Shown: positions 7,601 through 15,778, counted from the stretch's first letter. The stretch: DNA of 25,258 nt from UMGS1668 sp035447605 (GCA_035447605.1 DAOTHJ010000023.1:1-25258), one strand, 5' to 3'. Made by a program: numbers and translations. The notes: generated by a model not told the origin, from the letters alone.

Positions 7601-8488
7601 TTAGCTGCCGCCGGTCCCGCCGGTACCGCCGCTGCCGCCGATGCCTGCACCGGCTCCGCCGCCGCACAGGCCGCCCTTCAGGATGCCGTCCACCGAAAGA
7701 TTATAAACTTTTCCTTTCAGGAAGCCGAAAAAGCCCTTATCCTGAACGGATTTGTTTTTCATGATAAAGTTTTTGACCGTATGCCCCGCGCCGTCAAATA
7801 TTCCGGTAAAGGCGTTTGTCCGGTCCGGACCGATCGGCGTCCATTCCTTTCCGCCCAGATCCAGATCGTTTTCCAAGACGATATGGGCGCCGGCAAGACC
7901 GCGGTCGCCGCCGTTGATTTTTTCGGCGAGCTCATACAGCTCATCCGTCGTTTTTATCGGCACCGGCGGTTTTGTTCCGGAATCCGGGTTTATAGGAAAC
8001 AGCCAGTTTTCGGGCCTAAAACGAAGTGGGACTTTCTCCCCTTCCGCATATTCAAAGATCGTTTCAAGATCGTAGCCAAGATTCTCCGCGTCCTGCGCGT
8101 CTTTTATCTGCTCAATTTGCTGCCCGAGATAGCCGTCAAACAGCGCCGCGAGTTTTCTGTCGTCGTTCTTTCCCGCATAAAAGAAGTAACAGCCGTCTTT
8201 CTGACTGCCGCCGCCCGTCCCGACAAAACCGCCGGTCAGATACCCGAGCCGACTGCCGCAGAAACTTTTTGAGACGGTTCCATCGTTTTCTCCAACAAAG
8301 CCGCCGACCGCGGTACATTTTGCCCTCAGCGCAACGGTACAATAACAGTTACGGATTGTGCCGCCGTTTTGGGCCGCGAAGCCGCCAGCTCTGGTTGTTT
8401 TCACCATCATCTGTCCCTTTCTGCAACTATGAAGCGGCGCCCGGACAACATGCGGGGGCCTTTTTATTTCCGCTTCATTCAGAATCAT
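7601..8488 (-). pseudogene. N-terminal GLUG-motif segment of the broken surface protein
   Basis: The 295-residue frame contains two GLUG-type repeats (GGFAAQNGGTIRNCYCTV and GGFVGENDGTVSKSFCGS), then FTGIFDGAGHTVKNFIM, a beta-helix-like stretch typical of large extracellular proteins of Firmicutes and Bacteroidetes. It ends GGTGGTGGS before an in-frame TAA, after which the glycine-rich frame continues. There is no signal peptide: the first 28 residues (MILNEAEIKRPPHVV...) do not look like a real N terminus, and translation may instead begin at the ATGATG near 8409, behind GAAAGGGACAG. The ordinary N-terminal export region is therefore missing, suggesting a 5' deletion in addition to the stop and the downstream frameshift. 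Binding or adhesion would be the usual role of intact relatives, but that is inference. Confidence 0.6.
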
Positions 8489-8580
8489 CCCTGTAAATAT
8501 CCGTATCTTTCTTTTTATATTATAAAAAAGGCAGCGTTACATAACCGTTACATTTTCGACAGAATGTCAGCAAAAAGGAC

Positions 8581-8621
8581 AAAAAAATATCCTGTGGAGT
8601 CGATTTTTCCGCAGGATATTC
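8581..8621 (-). terminator. Rho-independent terminator after the response regulator
   Basis: On the minus strand AATATCCTG (8612-8620) and CAGGATATT (8586-8594) form a perfect 9-bp stem followed by a T run, 15 bases past the regulator stop codon. It separates the two-component operon from the surface-protein remnant. Confidence 0.85.
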
Positions 8622-8633
8622 TAAAATTCTTCG

Positions 8634-9416
8634 TCATCTATGGATTTGCAGTTTTTCCTTAATGGGTTCCGCCCATGCGTATTCTTCCAAAAAGAATCCC
8701 TTATAGCCTTTTATCGCCTCTTCTTTTCCGTCCAATAAATCAAAGAAATCGCAGGATACGGCATTTTTATCGAGATACCTCATGGTCTTATTGCTGGATA
8801 GAATATAGCCGATCCCGTTTTCCTCCAGGATATTTTTCAGCCGGCTGAAAGCGACCCGAAAGGCATTCATCGTCTTTTCCGTCAGCGCGGAATCCTCCCA
8901 CAGCAGAAAAGATAAATTGGAGGAGGAGATGCTTCCGCCGAAAGCCACGATCGCCGCCAGCATTTCCGCATATTTCGTATTGCCGAGACGGATCTCCGTA
9001 TTATCCACAAAAAGATGAAAATCCGGCATCGTCTGAATCCGCACGCTTTTATCATAGGTGGGCAGGATATGCCTTTTCTTTTCAATGAACTTATCAACAT
9101 CCTCCCGGAGATACGGCTTTAAAAGATAGCCGATCGCATCCACCTCGAAGGCGTCAAGCGCATACTTCGCATAGGCCGTCACAAATACCACGCTGATATT
9201 GGGATCCTGTTCTTTCAGCTTTTTGGCAAGCTCGATCCCGCCGAGATCCGGCATTTCAATATCCAGAAAGGCAAGGTCGATGCGGTTTGTTTCGGCATAG
9301 GAAAGAGCCTCACCGGGATTGGAAAATACGTTGAAGGTCACGCCGGCGATCTCTCCCGTCATCCGGCGAAAAAGACTCAGGGCCAAGTTCTCATCATCGA
9401 CGTAGATCGCTTTCAA
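8634..9416 (-). CDS. Response regulator with winged-helix/BTAD-like output
   Basis: The 260-residue product has an N-terminal receiver domain (about residues 1-118): acidic pair D7-D8, phospho-acceptor D52 in LAFLDIEMPD, T80 in VFVTAYAKYA and K100 in YLLKPY. All the residues needed for phosphorylation are present. The C-terminal half (about 125-225) is not the LytTR domain usual for partners of LytS-type kinases. EIRLGNTKYAEMLAAIV...RVAFSRLKNILEE resembles the winged-helix domain of SARP-type regulators, followed by a short BTAD-like end (KGYKGFFLEEYAW). The start is TTG at 9416, overlapping the kinase stop by three bases (TTGA), with AAAGGATG upstream, so translation is probably coupled. It should be activated by the adjacent kinase. 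Target genes are not evident; the surface-protein remnant lies just downstream behind a terminator. Confidence 0.85.
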   Translation of the reverse strand: MKAIYVDDENLALSLFRRMTGEIAGVTFNVFSNPGEALSYAETNRIDLAFLDIEMPDLGGIELAKKLKEQDPNISVVFVTAYAKYALDAFEVDAIGYLLKPYLREDVDKFIEKKRHILPTYDKSVRIQTMPDFHLFVDNTEIRLGNTKYAEMLAAIVAFGGSISSSNLSFLLWEDSALTEKTMNAFRVAFSRLKNILEENGIGYILSSNKTMRYLDKNAVSCDFFDLLDGKEEAIKGYKGFFLEEYAWAEPIKEKLQIHR

Positions 9417-10697
9417 TGGTGCTCATCCTTTCCTGCATAATTTGAAGGGATCAGGATTTCCACCCTCGTGCCCCTGCCGGGCTCACTCTCGATCTTCATA
9501 TCGGTACCGAGCAGATATTTTGCCCGCATCCTTACGTTATCAATTCCGATGGAATCATTTTTCTTCTCTGCAATGTTGAATCCCACTCCGTCGTCCTCGA
9601 CAATGATTTTGATATCGTTCCCTTCCGTCTGCGTGGTCAGCTTGATGGTGCCGCCCTCCGCTTTTGGGCAGATTCCGTGTTTTACCGCGTTTTCCACGAG
9701 CGGCTGGATAATCAGCGGCGGGAGGAAAAAGGACCGGCATCCGATCTCCTCCACGTAATGGATTTTATCTCCAAAGCGTTCCTTTTCAATCGACAGGTAG
9801 ATTCCCACGTTTTGCAGTTCGTCGGAAAAAGCGACCGACGTACCCTGCAGGGAATTGATGTTGGTTCGGAGGTATTTGGAAAAATTGACGATCATGCGAT
9901 CCGCTTTATCGGCATCGCTGTAAATCAGCTCGCGGACCGAATTCAGCGTATTGAAAACAAAATGCGGCTGGATTTGAGAAATCATCAGTTCAATTCTTGA
10001 TTCCGCAAGCTCCCGTTCCTGCCGATAAAGTCGCTGACGCTGTTTGCTCTGAATATATATATAAATAATAAGCAAAGACAATGTTGTAGAAGAATATAAA
10101 AAGGTAACATCATAGACAAAAATACGCACGGCCATCGCAATAAGAGGCAAGATTCCATAGGACATCAGAGCAATCGTATCCGGCAGCCTGAGCACTCTGC
10201 AATGGATAAGAACCATCGCCATATTGACGACATCCAGACAGATCGAAAAAATCAGGGAAACGCTGTACAGCGGCCCGCGGATATAGGCGCCGTGCTCATC
10301 AAGATAAAAATACATATGGTTAAACAGGGATACCACGAGCATGATGCTCGCGAGCACGCATGTTCCGTAAACCGCATACAGAAATGCTTTTGCGTGGTGA
10401 AGCGTTTTTTTTCTGTTCCACACAGGCCGTCAGATATGTAGTATAAAGCGCGGCAAAGACGTAGCTCCAAAGATAGACAAAAAAGTTTGCCGCCATCATC
10501 AGCGTGTTATAGTTTGGATTTTTGTCAAATACCCACGTGACGATATCACTTGCAAGGATCAGCACATTTACGATGAGCATCGCAAGAAACAGCCGCCCCA
10601 GCTTTGTTTTATAGTCTCTGCAAAAGACAACGCATGAGATCAGCAGCATGGAAATGACGCCGCTGTATGCCTCCACAATCACATTTGTTTCGCTCAT
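9413..10697 (-). CDS. LytS/YesM-type sensor histidine kinase, split by a frameshift at an A8 run
   Basis: Two overlapping frames make one kinase. The first (ATG 10697, GGAG five bases upstream) encodes about 97 residues with three membrane segments, ending CVEQKK; the second continues TLHHAKAFLYAVYG and encodes the rest. They join if the A8 run (plus-strand T8, 10405-10412) is read as A7, giving about 427 residues. The whole then has about seven membrane helices in residues 1-216. The His_kinase domain follows, with QIQPHFVFNTLNS (His near 245), and a GHKL ATPase domain with LVENAVKHG, EDDGVGF and IGIDNVRMR. All catalytic motifs are intact. As written, only a truncated N-terminal peptide or a GTG-started (10423) product lacking three helices would be made, unless slippage corrects the frame. 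The response regulator follows with a TTGA overlap. The signal sensed is unknown. Confidence 0.8.
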
Positions 10698-10806
10698 ATG
10701 CACTCCGGCTTTTGTCTGTAAATTCTGTCCTTTCGGGCGGCGTCCCTTTAAAAACGCTTCCCCCGGTAAACGTTTTTCTATGCAAAAAGTACATGGATTA
10801 TTCTAC

Positions 10807-10834
10807 ATTATACAACTTTCGTCATTGGAATCAA
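10807..10834 (-). promoter_or_regulatory. Sigma-A promoter for the two-component operon
   Basis: On the minus strand TTGATT (10829-10834), a 16-base spacer and a perfect TATAAT (10807-10812) lie about 110 bases before the kinase start. The leader between them contains no obvious riboswitch. Confidence 0.75.
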
Positions 10835-10972
10835 CACTGGGATGGCCTATGTAACACCAAGAACTTTTTTAGACATGAGTATGTCCTTCAAACTTCGTAT
10901 CTACAGTGCAGAACGGTTGGACCCGCCGCAACACCTACCAAACTTCCAGCTTCATTTGCATTTTGCACATAG

Positions 10973-11008
10973 AAAAAAGCGGAGTTTTCTACACTCCGCT
11001 TTTTTATT
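10973..11008. terminator. Bidirectional rho-independent terminator
   Basis: AAAAAAGCGGAGT, a seven-base loop and ACTCCGCTTTTTT form a perfect GC-rich stem with A/T flanks on both sides. No gene lies immediately upstream on the plus strand, so on the minus strand it probably backs up termination of the tRNA transcript before the kinase operon. Confidence 0.8.
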
Positions 11009-11108
11009 CGCTTTAGATTTGCCACGATTTTGACACGATGGATATGTTATTTACGCCTGAAAGTGCTTTAAGGCCCTGCCGCATTTCGGGCGATATCCTG
11101 ATATGGAA

Positions 11109-11149
11109 ATCCCCCAAGAACCTGATTAGATCAAGGGTCCTTGAGGGTT
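11109..11149. terminator. Hairpin downstream of tRNA-Tyr, probable terminator
   Basis: On the minus strand CCCTCAAGGACC pairs over 12 positions (two G-T-type wobbles) with GGTTCTTGGGGG, but only ATTTCC follows. The tail is weak, so it may act with the stronger terminator at 10973-11008. Confidence 0.5.
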
Positions 11150-11154
11150 TTCTC

Positions 11155-11240
11155 TGGTGGGAGCGGGTGGGTTCGAACCACCGTAGTCGTTAGACAACAG
11201 ATTTACAGTCTGCCCCCTTTAGCCACTTGGGTACACTCCC
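11155..11240 (-). tRNA. tRNA-Tyr (anticodon GTA)
   Basis: The 86-base gene has acceptor arms GGGAGTG/CGCTCCC, discriminator A and an encoded CCA. The anticodon GTA is at 11204-11206 within ACTGTAAATCT. A long variable arm fits a bacterial class II tRNA-Tyr, and the T arm reads GGTTCGAACCC. It is the second gene of a two-tRNA transcript. Confidence 0.96.
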
Positions 11241-11267
11241 ATATATCCAATTTTCGTGTCGGAACAG

Positions 11268-11343
11268 TGGAGCTGGTGGACGGATTCGAACCCCCGACCT
11301 GCTGATTACAAATCAGCTGCTCTACCGACTGAGCTACACCAGC
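11268..11343 (-). tRNA. tRNA-Thr (anticodon TGT)
   Basis: The 76-base gene has acceptor GCTGGTG/CACCAGC, the D arm TAGCTCAGTCGGTAGAGC, anticodon stem CTGAT/ATCAG around TGT (11308-11310), the T arm GGGGTTCGAATCC and an encoded CCA. It lies 27 bases before tRNA-Tyr behind the shared promoter. Confidence 0.97.
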
Positions 11344-11361
11344 ATCTCAGCGACGGGAATG

Positions 11362-11390
11362 ATAATATCACAGAAAACGGGTTTTGTCAA
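11362..11390 (-). promoter_or_regulatory. Consensus sigma-A promoter for the tRNA-Thr/tRNA-Tyr operon
   Basis: On the minus strand a perfect TTGACA (11385-11390), a 17-base spacer and TATTAT (11362-11367) lie about 20 bases before the tRNA-Thr 5' end, as expected for a strong stable-RNA promoter. Confidence 0.88.
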
Positions 11391-11536
11391 CATATTCCCC
11401 GGCAAAAAAACAAGGGCGGCCTTTTTCTTTTTTTCACTTCCGGCTGCAGATTTCAGGGAAATTGCATCAATAAAATCTTTGCATTACTGAAAAAAATATG
11501 ATAGGATTAAAAAAATATAGATGGGAGGGACTGTGC

Positions 11537-12358
11537 TTGTTTTATTTGAATAAATTTGACAGCCATGTCCACAGCGATTGCTCTCCCCAAGGTCGTGATC
11601 CGGTGATGGCCCTGTGTGAGCAGGCAGTCCGCAAAGGCCTCACCGGGATCGCTATCACCGATTGCTGTGACTTTGACCGGTATGCGGAAAAACAGTTCGG
11701 CGAGCGTGTGAGAGCATCCGTTTACAGCGTGTATAAGGCCAGGGCCGCCTTCGGCGACAGCCTGATCCTTTCCTGCGGCATCGAGCTGAGCCAGCCCCTT
11801 GCCGACCCGGAACACGCGGAAAAAATCGCTGCACTCTACCCTTTCGATCTTGTGCTTGCTTCCGTCAAAACGTTTGCGGACGGCAGGAGACCCTCCCATC
11901 TCAAAGAGTACGATTTTACGGAGGAGGAGCTCTCCGGCCTGATCTCCGGCTATTTTGACCAGGTCTACCGGATGATGCTCTGGGGAAAATTCGACGTCCT
12001 TTCCCAGCTCACCTTTCCTCTTCGCTATCTGGAGGATGCCGACGCGGAAGATGTATTTCTGAGGCCCTGCGAGGACCGCATCGAAGAGATCCTCCGTCTG
12101 GCGGCAGAAAAAGGGATCGCCCTGGAGATCAACACCTCCGCGCTGCACGGCTGCGCGCATGCGGTGCAGCCTTCCGTGCGCTATATCCGGCGTTTCCGTG
12201 AGCTCGGCGGCGAATTTGTTACCATCGGCTCCGGCGCGCATGATGCGGAGACGCTCGGCATCGATATCACGGAGGGCATGGACCGCGCCTGTGAAGCGGG
12301 ATACAAGTATTTTGCCTATTATATGAACCGTCAGCCTCAGCTGGCCGAACTGAAATAA
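11537..12358 (+). CDS. PHP-domain phosphoesterase, histidinol-phosphatase (HisJ) family
   Basis: The ~273-residue product is a PHP-domain metal-dependent phosphoesterase. Metal-binding motifs visible are DSHVHSDCSP near the N terminus, CGIELSQPL in the middle and GSGAHDAETLG near the C terminus, the last being typical of HisJ-type histidinol-phosphate phosphatases. No other histidine biosynthesis genes are nearby, so the physiological substrate is uncertain. I prefer TTG at 11537, which has GGGAGGGA six to eight bases upstream, over ATG at 11498, which has no ribosome site and would add 13 unusual residues. An Lrp-type regulator starts 17 bases downstream and an aminotransferase follows, so the three form a probable operon linked to amino acid metabolism. 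Confidence 0.85.
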   Translation: MFYLNKFDSHVHSDCSPQGRDPVMALCEQAVRKGLTGIAITDCCDFDRYAEKQFGERVRASVYSVYKARAAFGDSLILSCGIELSQPLADPEHAEKIAALYPFDLVLASVKTFADGRRPSHLKEYDFTEEELSGLISGYFDQVYRMMLWGKFDVLSQLTFPLRYLEDADAEDVFLRPCEDRIEEILRLAAEKGIALEINTSALHGCAHAVQPSVRYIRRFRELGGEFVTIGSGAHDAETLGIDITEGMDRACEAGYKYFAYYMNRQPQLAELK

Positions 12359-12375
12359 TTTCATAAGGAGATTTT

Positions 12376-12864
12376 ATGATGAAAGAATTATTAAAACTTC
12401 TGGAAACGAATGCAAAACTGACGGATTCTCAGCTCTCGGCCCTGCTGGACCTGCCGGAGGAAGAGATCCGGAAAGAAATTGAACAATACGAAAAAGGCCG
12501 CATTATTCTTGGATACAACGCGCTGATCAACTGGGAGAAAGTCGATGCGGACGACTGCACCGCCTATATCGAAGTGAAAGTGCGCCCGAAACGCGACCGC
12601 GGCTACGAAGAAATTGCCGAGGAAATCACCCATTTTGAAGAGGTCGAGGCCGTTTGGCTGATGAGCAGCTCCAGCTACGATCTCGCCGTCGTCGTCCGCG
12701 GACAGAATTTCCGCGAGGTCTCCATGTTCGTGGCCAAACGCCTTGCCACGCTGGATTCCGTCACTTCCACCGCGACCAACTTTGTGCTCCGCCGCTACAA
12801 GGAACACAATCTGCTGATCGAGGACCCGGAGAAGGATGAAAGGAGGCTCTACGGTCTTGATTGA
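12376..12864 (+). CDS. Lrp/AsnC-family transcriptional regulator
   Basis: This 162-residue protein has the Lrp/AsnC layout: an N-terminal helix-turn-helix (about residues 1-50, LTDSQLSALLDLPEEEIRKEI) and a C-terminal RAM ligand-binding/oligomerisation domain (about 65-145, starting AYIEVKVRPKRDRGYEEIAEEI). AAGGAG lies five bases before the ATG at 12376; the adjacent ATG at 12379 is equally possible. The N-terminal part is shorter than in E. coli Lrp. Its stop codon overlaps the proposed start of the aminotransferase, so the two are probably translationally coupled, and the regulator may control that gene in response to an amino acid. The effector cannot be read from the sequence. Confidence 0.92.
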   Translation: MMKELLKLLETNAKLTDSQLSALLDLPEEEIRKEIEQYEKGRIILGYNALINWEKVDADDCTAYIEVKVRPKRDRGYEEIAEEITHFEEVEAVWLMSSSSYDLAVVVRGQNFREVSMFVAKRLATLDSVTSTATNFVLRRYKEHNLLIEDPEKDERRLYGLD

Positions 12865-14047
12865 CTATAATCATTTTTTGTCGAAAAAGGCCCTTTCGCT
12901 GAAGCCTTCCGGCATCCGGCGCTTTTTCGACCTCGCCGCCGAGATGGACGACGTCCTCTCGCTCGGCGTGGGTGAGCCGGATTTCCGCACACCCTGGCTG
13001 ATCCGCGAGGCCGGCATCGACTCCTTAAAAAAGGGCCGGACCTGGTACACCGCGAACGCCGGTCTTGTTGAGCTGCGCAGTGAAATCTCCAAGTATCTGG
13101 AGCGGCGCCTCGGGCTCGAATACAGCCCGAAAAATGAGCTCTTCGTCACGGTGGGCGGCTCGGAAGCGATCGATCTTTGCATCCGTGCGCTGATCGAGCC
13201 CTGCGACGAAATGCTGCTGCCGGAACCCTGCTTTGTCTGCTACGACCCGATCTGCCGGATGTCCGGCGGCACCGTCGTTCCGATCGTGACAAAAGAAGAG
13301 AACGATTTCCGCCTGACGCCCGAGGATCTGGAGGTCGCCATCACGCCGAAATCGAAGCTGCTGGTCCTCCCCTTCCCGAACAACCCGACCGGCGGAGTCA
13401 TGCGGCGCGAAGATCTCGAGCCCATTGCCGAGATCGTCAGGAAATATAACCTGTTTGTTCTCTCCGACGAAATTTACTCAGAACTCACCTACGGCGGCGA
13501 GCGCCACGTCTCCATTGCGGAGCTTGACGGCATGAGGGAACGTACCATTGTGGTCAATGGCTTCTCCAAGGCCTACGCCATGACCGGATGGAGGCTCGGC
13601 TATGCCGCGGGGCCCGCTCCGGTCATCTCCCAGATGCTCAAGATCCATCAGTTTGCGATCATGAGCTCCCCGACCACCAGCCAGTATGCGGCGATCGTCG
13701 CCATGCGGGACTGCGACGAGGAGGTCGCCGCGATGGTCAAGGAATACGACATGCGCAGGCGTTTTCTGGTGGAAGGCCTTAACAACCTCGGCCTGCACAC
13801 GTTTGAGCCGCAGGGCGCTTTCTATGTTTTCCCCTGCATCCGGTCCACAGGGCTCAGTTCCACGGAATTCTGCGAGCAGCTGCTCCAGAGCCAGCATGTG
13901 GCGGTCGTTCCAGGCGATGCCTTCGGCGACTGCGGAGAGGGCTTTGTCCGCATCTCCTATTCCTATTCGCTGGATCACCTGATGGAGGCTTTGCAGCGCA
14001 TCGGCCGATTCGTGGAGGAATGCCGGATGAAGAGTGCCGGCGCCTGA
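12857..14047 (+). CDS. Class I/II PLP-dependent aminotransferase
   Basis: The ~396-residue product is a fold-type I aminotransferase, in the aspartate/aromatic aminotransferase-like group (compare PatA-type enzymes). Visible motifs are SLGVGEPDF, PNNPTGGVM (substrate/PLP contacts), SDEIYSELTYGG, and NGFSKAYAMTGWRLGY with the Schiff-base lysine near residue 238. The substrate is not certain. The start is ambiguous: TTG at 12857 follows AAAGGAGG by 10 bases and gives MIDYNHFLSKKALSLKPSGI, which fits the family N terminus, while ATG at 12836 would add seven residues. With TTG the gene overlaps the Lrp gene by eight bases. A strong terminator follows at 14112. The pairing with an Lrp regulator suggests control by amino acid supply. 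Confidence 0.93.
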   Translation: MIDYNHFLSKKALSLKPSGIRRFFDLAAEMDDVLSLGVGEPDFRTPWLIREAGIDSLKKGRTWYTANAGLVELRSEISKYLERRLGLEYSPKNELFVTVGGSEAIDLCIRALIEPCDEMLLPEPCFVCYDPICRMSGGTVVPIVTKEENDFRLTPEDLEVAITPKSKLLVLPFPNNPTGGVMRREDLEPIAEIVRKYNLFVLSDEIYSELTYGGERHVSIAELDGMRERTIVVNGFSKAYAMTGWRLGYAAGPAPVISQMLKIHQFAIMSSPTTSQYAAIVAMRDCDEEVAAMVKEYDMRRRFLVEGLNNLGLHTFEPQGAFYVFPCIRSTGLSSTEFCEQLLQSQHVAVVPGDAFGDCGEGFVRISYSYSLDHLMEALQRIGRFVEECRMKSAGA

Positions 14048-14111
14048 CCGCTTGGGCAAAACCGCGGATTTCTGCGAAGGGCGCCCGCAGCGGATCTTTT
14101 CTAGGATGAAA

Positions 14112-14146
14112 GGTGGGCGGATCTCCGGATGCGCCCGCCTTTTTTG
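14112..14146 (+). terminator. Rho-independent terminator after the aminotransferase
   Basis: GGTGGGCG, a GATCTCCGGATG loop and CGCCCGCC form an 8-bp stem (one wobble) followed by six T residues, 65 bases past the stop codon. It ends the PHP-Lrp-aminotransferase operon. Confidence 0.85.
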
Positions 14147-14149
14147 AAG

Positions 14150-14386
14150 ATTGCTATACGGGCGATTCCCCGCAAAACGAACGATACAAAGCTATCCGAG
14201 GCACTTATGAGGCAGAGATAAGCACTTTGCGGGAGGCAGTATCCCCTGCATCGTCGCAGTGCCTTTCAGGACTGAATCCACCGGTCACGCTTTTCGGGCG
14301 CGGCCACGGTTTGGTTTTCTCTGAGAAAAAAGCCGCAAAGAGCCTTGATCGGAATTATTTATTTTTTTGGAAAGGAGCGCCGCGCC
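14150..14386 (+). promoter_or_regulatory. ispE upstream region with potential RNA structure
   Basis: About 235 bases upstream of ispE hold no gene I recognise but several complementary segments: CCCGCAAA (about 14169-14176) with TTTGCGGG, AGGCACT with AGTGCCT (spanning about 14200-14270), and a perfect palindrome TTTTCTCTGAGAAAA at 14315-14329. The first two can form mutually overlapping folds. I see no clear -35/-10 pair and no known riboswitch consensus. It may be an untranslated leader or an operator region. Confidence 0.3.
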
Positions 14387-15280
14387 ATGGAACTATCTCC
14401 GGGAACCTCCTGTGAACTGAAAGCCTTCGCCAAGGTGAATCTGACGCTGGATATCACCGGCAGGCGCTCGGACGGATACCACCTTTTGCGGATGGTCACG
14501 CAGTCCGTCGGGCTTTTCGACCGGGTTACGCTCTCCGCGGATGACGGCGGCGGAATCCGCATCGTCTGCGCAAAATGCGTGGTTGAGCCTGCCTGCAATA
14601 CGGCTTTTCGGGCGGCGGAGGCATTCTTCCGCAAGACGGGGATAACGAATCCCGGGCTTGAGATCCGGATTGAGAAACAGATCCCGGTCTCCGCAGGTAT
14701 GGCCGGAGGCAGCGCGGATGCCGCCGCCGTTCTGACCGGGCTGAATGTCCTGTCCGGCCGGCCGCTCTCCGAAAAAGAGCTGTGCGAACTGGGCCTTGAA
14801 ATCGGCGCGGATGTGCCATTCTGTCTATGCGGCTCCACGATGCTCGCGGAGGGCGTAGGCGAGCTCCTGACGCCCCTTTCCCCGATTCCCGACTGTCTCT
14901 TCGTGATCGCGAAGCCCGAGGCCGGTATGTCCACCGCCGAATGCTACCGGCGCTACGATTCGCTGGAGATTTCTCCTTCCGCCCATCCGGATAACGAGGA
15001 CATGCTCGCCGCCGTCGCGGCCGGAAATATCGGAGGCATTGCCTCCCATCTGAGCAACGTGCTCGAATTTGCCGCGCCGCAGGGGCCTGTCGCCGCCATC
15101 AAGCAGATCCTTCTGGCAGGCGGCGCGCTCGGTGCCTCCATGACCGGCAGCGGAACCGCGGTATTCGGCATCTTCGATAGCAGGGAAAAAGCGGATTCCG
15201 CCGTCCGGACGCTTGCGGAGAAATACCCGGAGGTCCATCTCACCGGGCCTGCGAGAAGGGGCGTGGAGATCGTTGGGTAA
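14387..15280 (+). CDS. ispE: 4-diphosphocytidyl-2-C-methyl-D-erythritol kinase
   Basis: IspE phosphorylates CDP-methylerythritol with ATP, the fourth step of the MEP route to isoprenoid precursors, in the cytoplasm. The 297-residue product is a GHMP kinase. The N-terminal KAFAKVNLTLDITGRRSDGYH is typical of IspE (lysine and aspartate contact the substrate), the ATP-binding glycine loop is IPVSAGMAGGSADAAAV, and the C-terminal GHMP motif is GASMTGSGTAVFGIF. The ATG at 14387 has AAAGGAG nine bases upstream; an upstream in-frame start at 14345 has no ribosome site. It overlaps the next gene by eight bases. In many Clostridia ispE lies near spoIIR, as here. Confidence 0.96.
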   Translation: MELSPGTSCELKAFAKVNLTLDITGRRSDGYHLLRMVTQSVGLFDRVTLSADDGGGIRIVCAKCVVEPACNTAFRAAEAFFRKTGITNPGLEIRIEKQIPVSAGMAGGSADAAAVLTGLNVLSGRPLSEKELCELGLEIGADVPFCLCGSTMLAEGVGELLTPLSPIPDCLFVIAKPEAGMSTAECYRRYDSLEISPSAHPDNEDMLAAVAAGNIGGIASHLSNVLEFAAPQGPVAAIKQILLAGGALGASMTGSGTAVFGIFDSREKADSAVRTLAEKYPEVHLTGPARRGVEIVG

Positions 15281-15761
15281 AATCGAAGACGCCGTCCGCC
15301 GGCTTGAGGAACTGCATATTCCCTATGAGCTCGTCCGCTGCAAACCGGCGGAAACCATGGAAATGCTCACTGAAATCGGCCTCGAACAAAAAGGCATTAT
15401 CGGCAAGAACCTGTTTCTACGGGACGCGAAGGGCCTCCGGCATTTTCTGGTATTCGTCTATGGCGACAAAAAAGTCGATCTCGCCGCGCTGAAGGAAAAA
15501 ATCGGCTCTACGCGGCTCAGCTTCGGCTCCGCGGAGAGGCTCGAAAGCCATCTGGGCCTCTTAAAAGGCAGCGTCTCCCCGCTCGGCGTCCTTTATAATC
15601 TCGATGCGGACGTGGAGATCGTCTTCGATCGGGACTTCATCGGCTGCTCCTCGGTTGGCGTGCATCCGAACGACAATACCGGCGTGGTCTGGCTCTCCTT
15701 TGAAGATCTGGTTCGGTTCGTCGAGGCAAACGGCAATCCGATCTCTTACATCAATTTATAA
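15273..15761 (+). CDS. YbaK/ProX-type aminoacyl-tRNA deacylase domain protein
   Basis: The 162-residue protein consists of one YbaK/INS editing domain. Stand-alone members (YbaK, ProX, PrdX) hydrolyse mischarged tRNA such as Cys-tRNA(Pro) or Ala-tRNA(Pro). Family features are the FLRDAKGLRHFLVFVYGDKK strand pair, RLSFGSAERLESHLGL, the glycine loop GSVSPLGVLYN and VHPNDNTGVVWLS. The overall pattern is closest to ProX/PrdX rather than the YbaK Cys-tRNA deacylase, but specificity cannot be assigned by eye. TTG at 15273 follows GGAG by four bases and overlaps ispE by eight bases, implying coupled translation. A hairpin terminator follows. Confidence 0.88.
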   Translation: MGKIEDAVRRLEELHIPYELVRCKPAETMEMLTEIGLEQKGIIGKNLFLRDAKGLRHFLVFVYGDKKVDLAALKEKIGSTRLSFGSAERLESHLGLLKGSVSPLGVLYNLDADVEIVFDRDFIGCSSVGVHPNDNTGVVWLSFEDLVRFVEANGNPISYINL

Positions 15762-15778
15762 ATTGAATATATTTTATA

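Larger units (their letters stand above)
10840..11154. other. Gene-free stretch between the kinase promoter and tRNA-Tyr
   Basis: This ~315-base stretch contains the small hairpin GACAT/ATGTC (10871-10884), the bidirectional terminator at 10973-11008 and the hairpin at 11109-11149. Open frames here have no ribosome site and no recognisable product. Confidence 0.4.

Noticed and set aside
11009..11108. Possible integrase tail or attachment site near the tRNA genes (CACGATTTTGACACGATG)
   Set aside because: Only a short suggestive stretch; no integrase frame, no duplicated tRNA 3' end and no repeat partner in the window.
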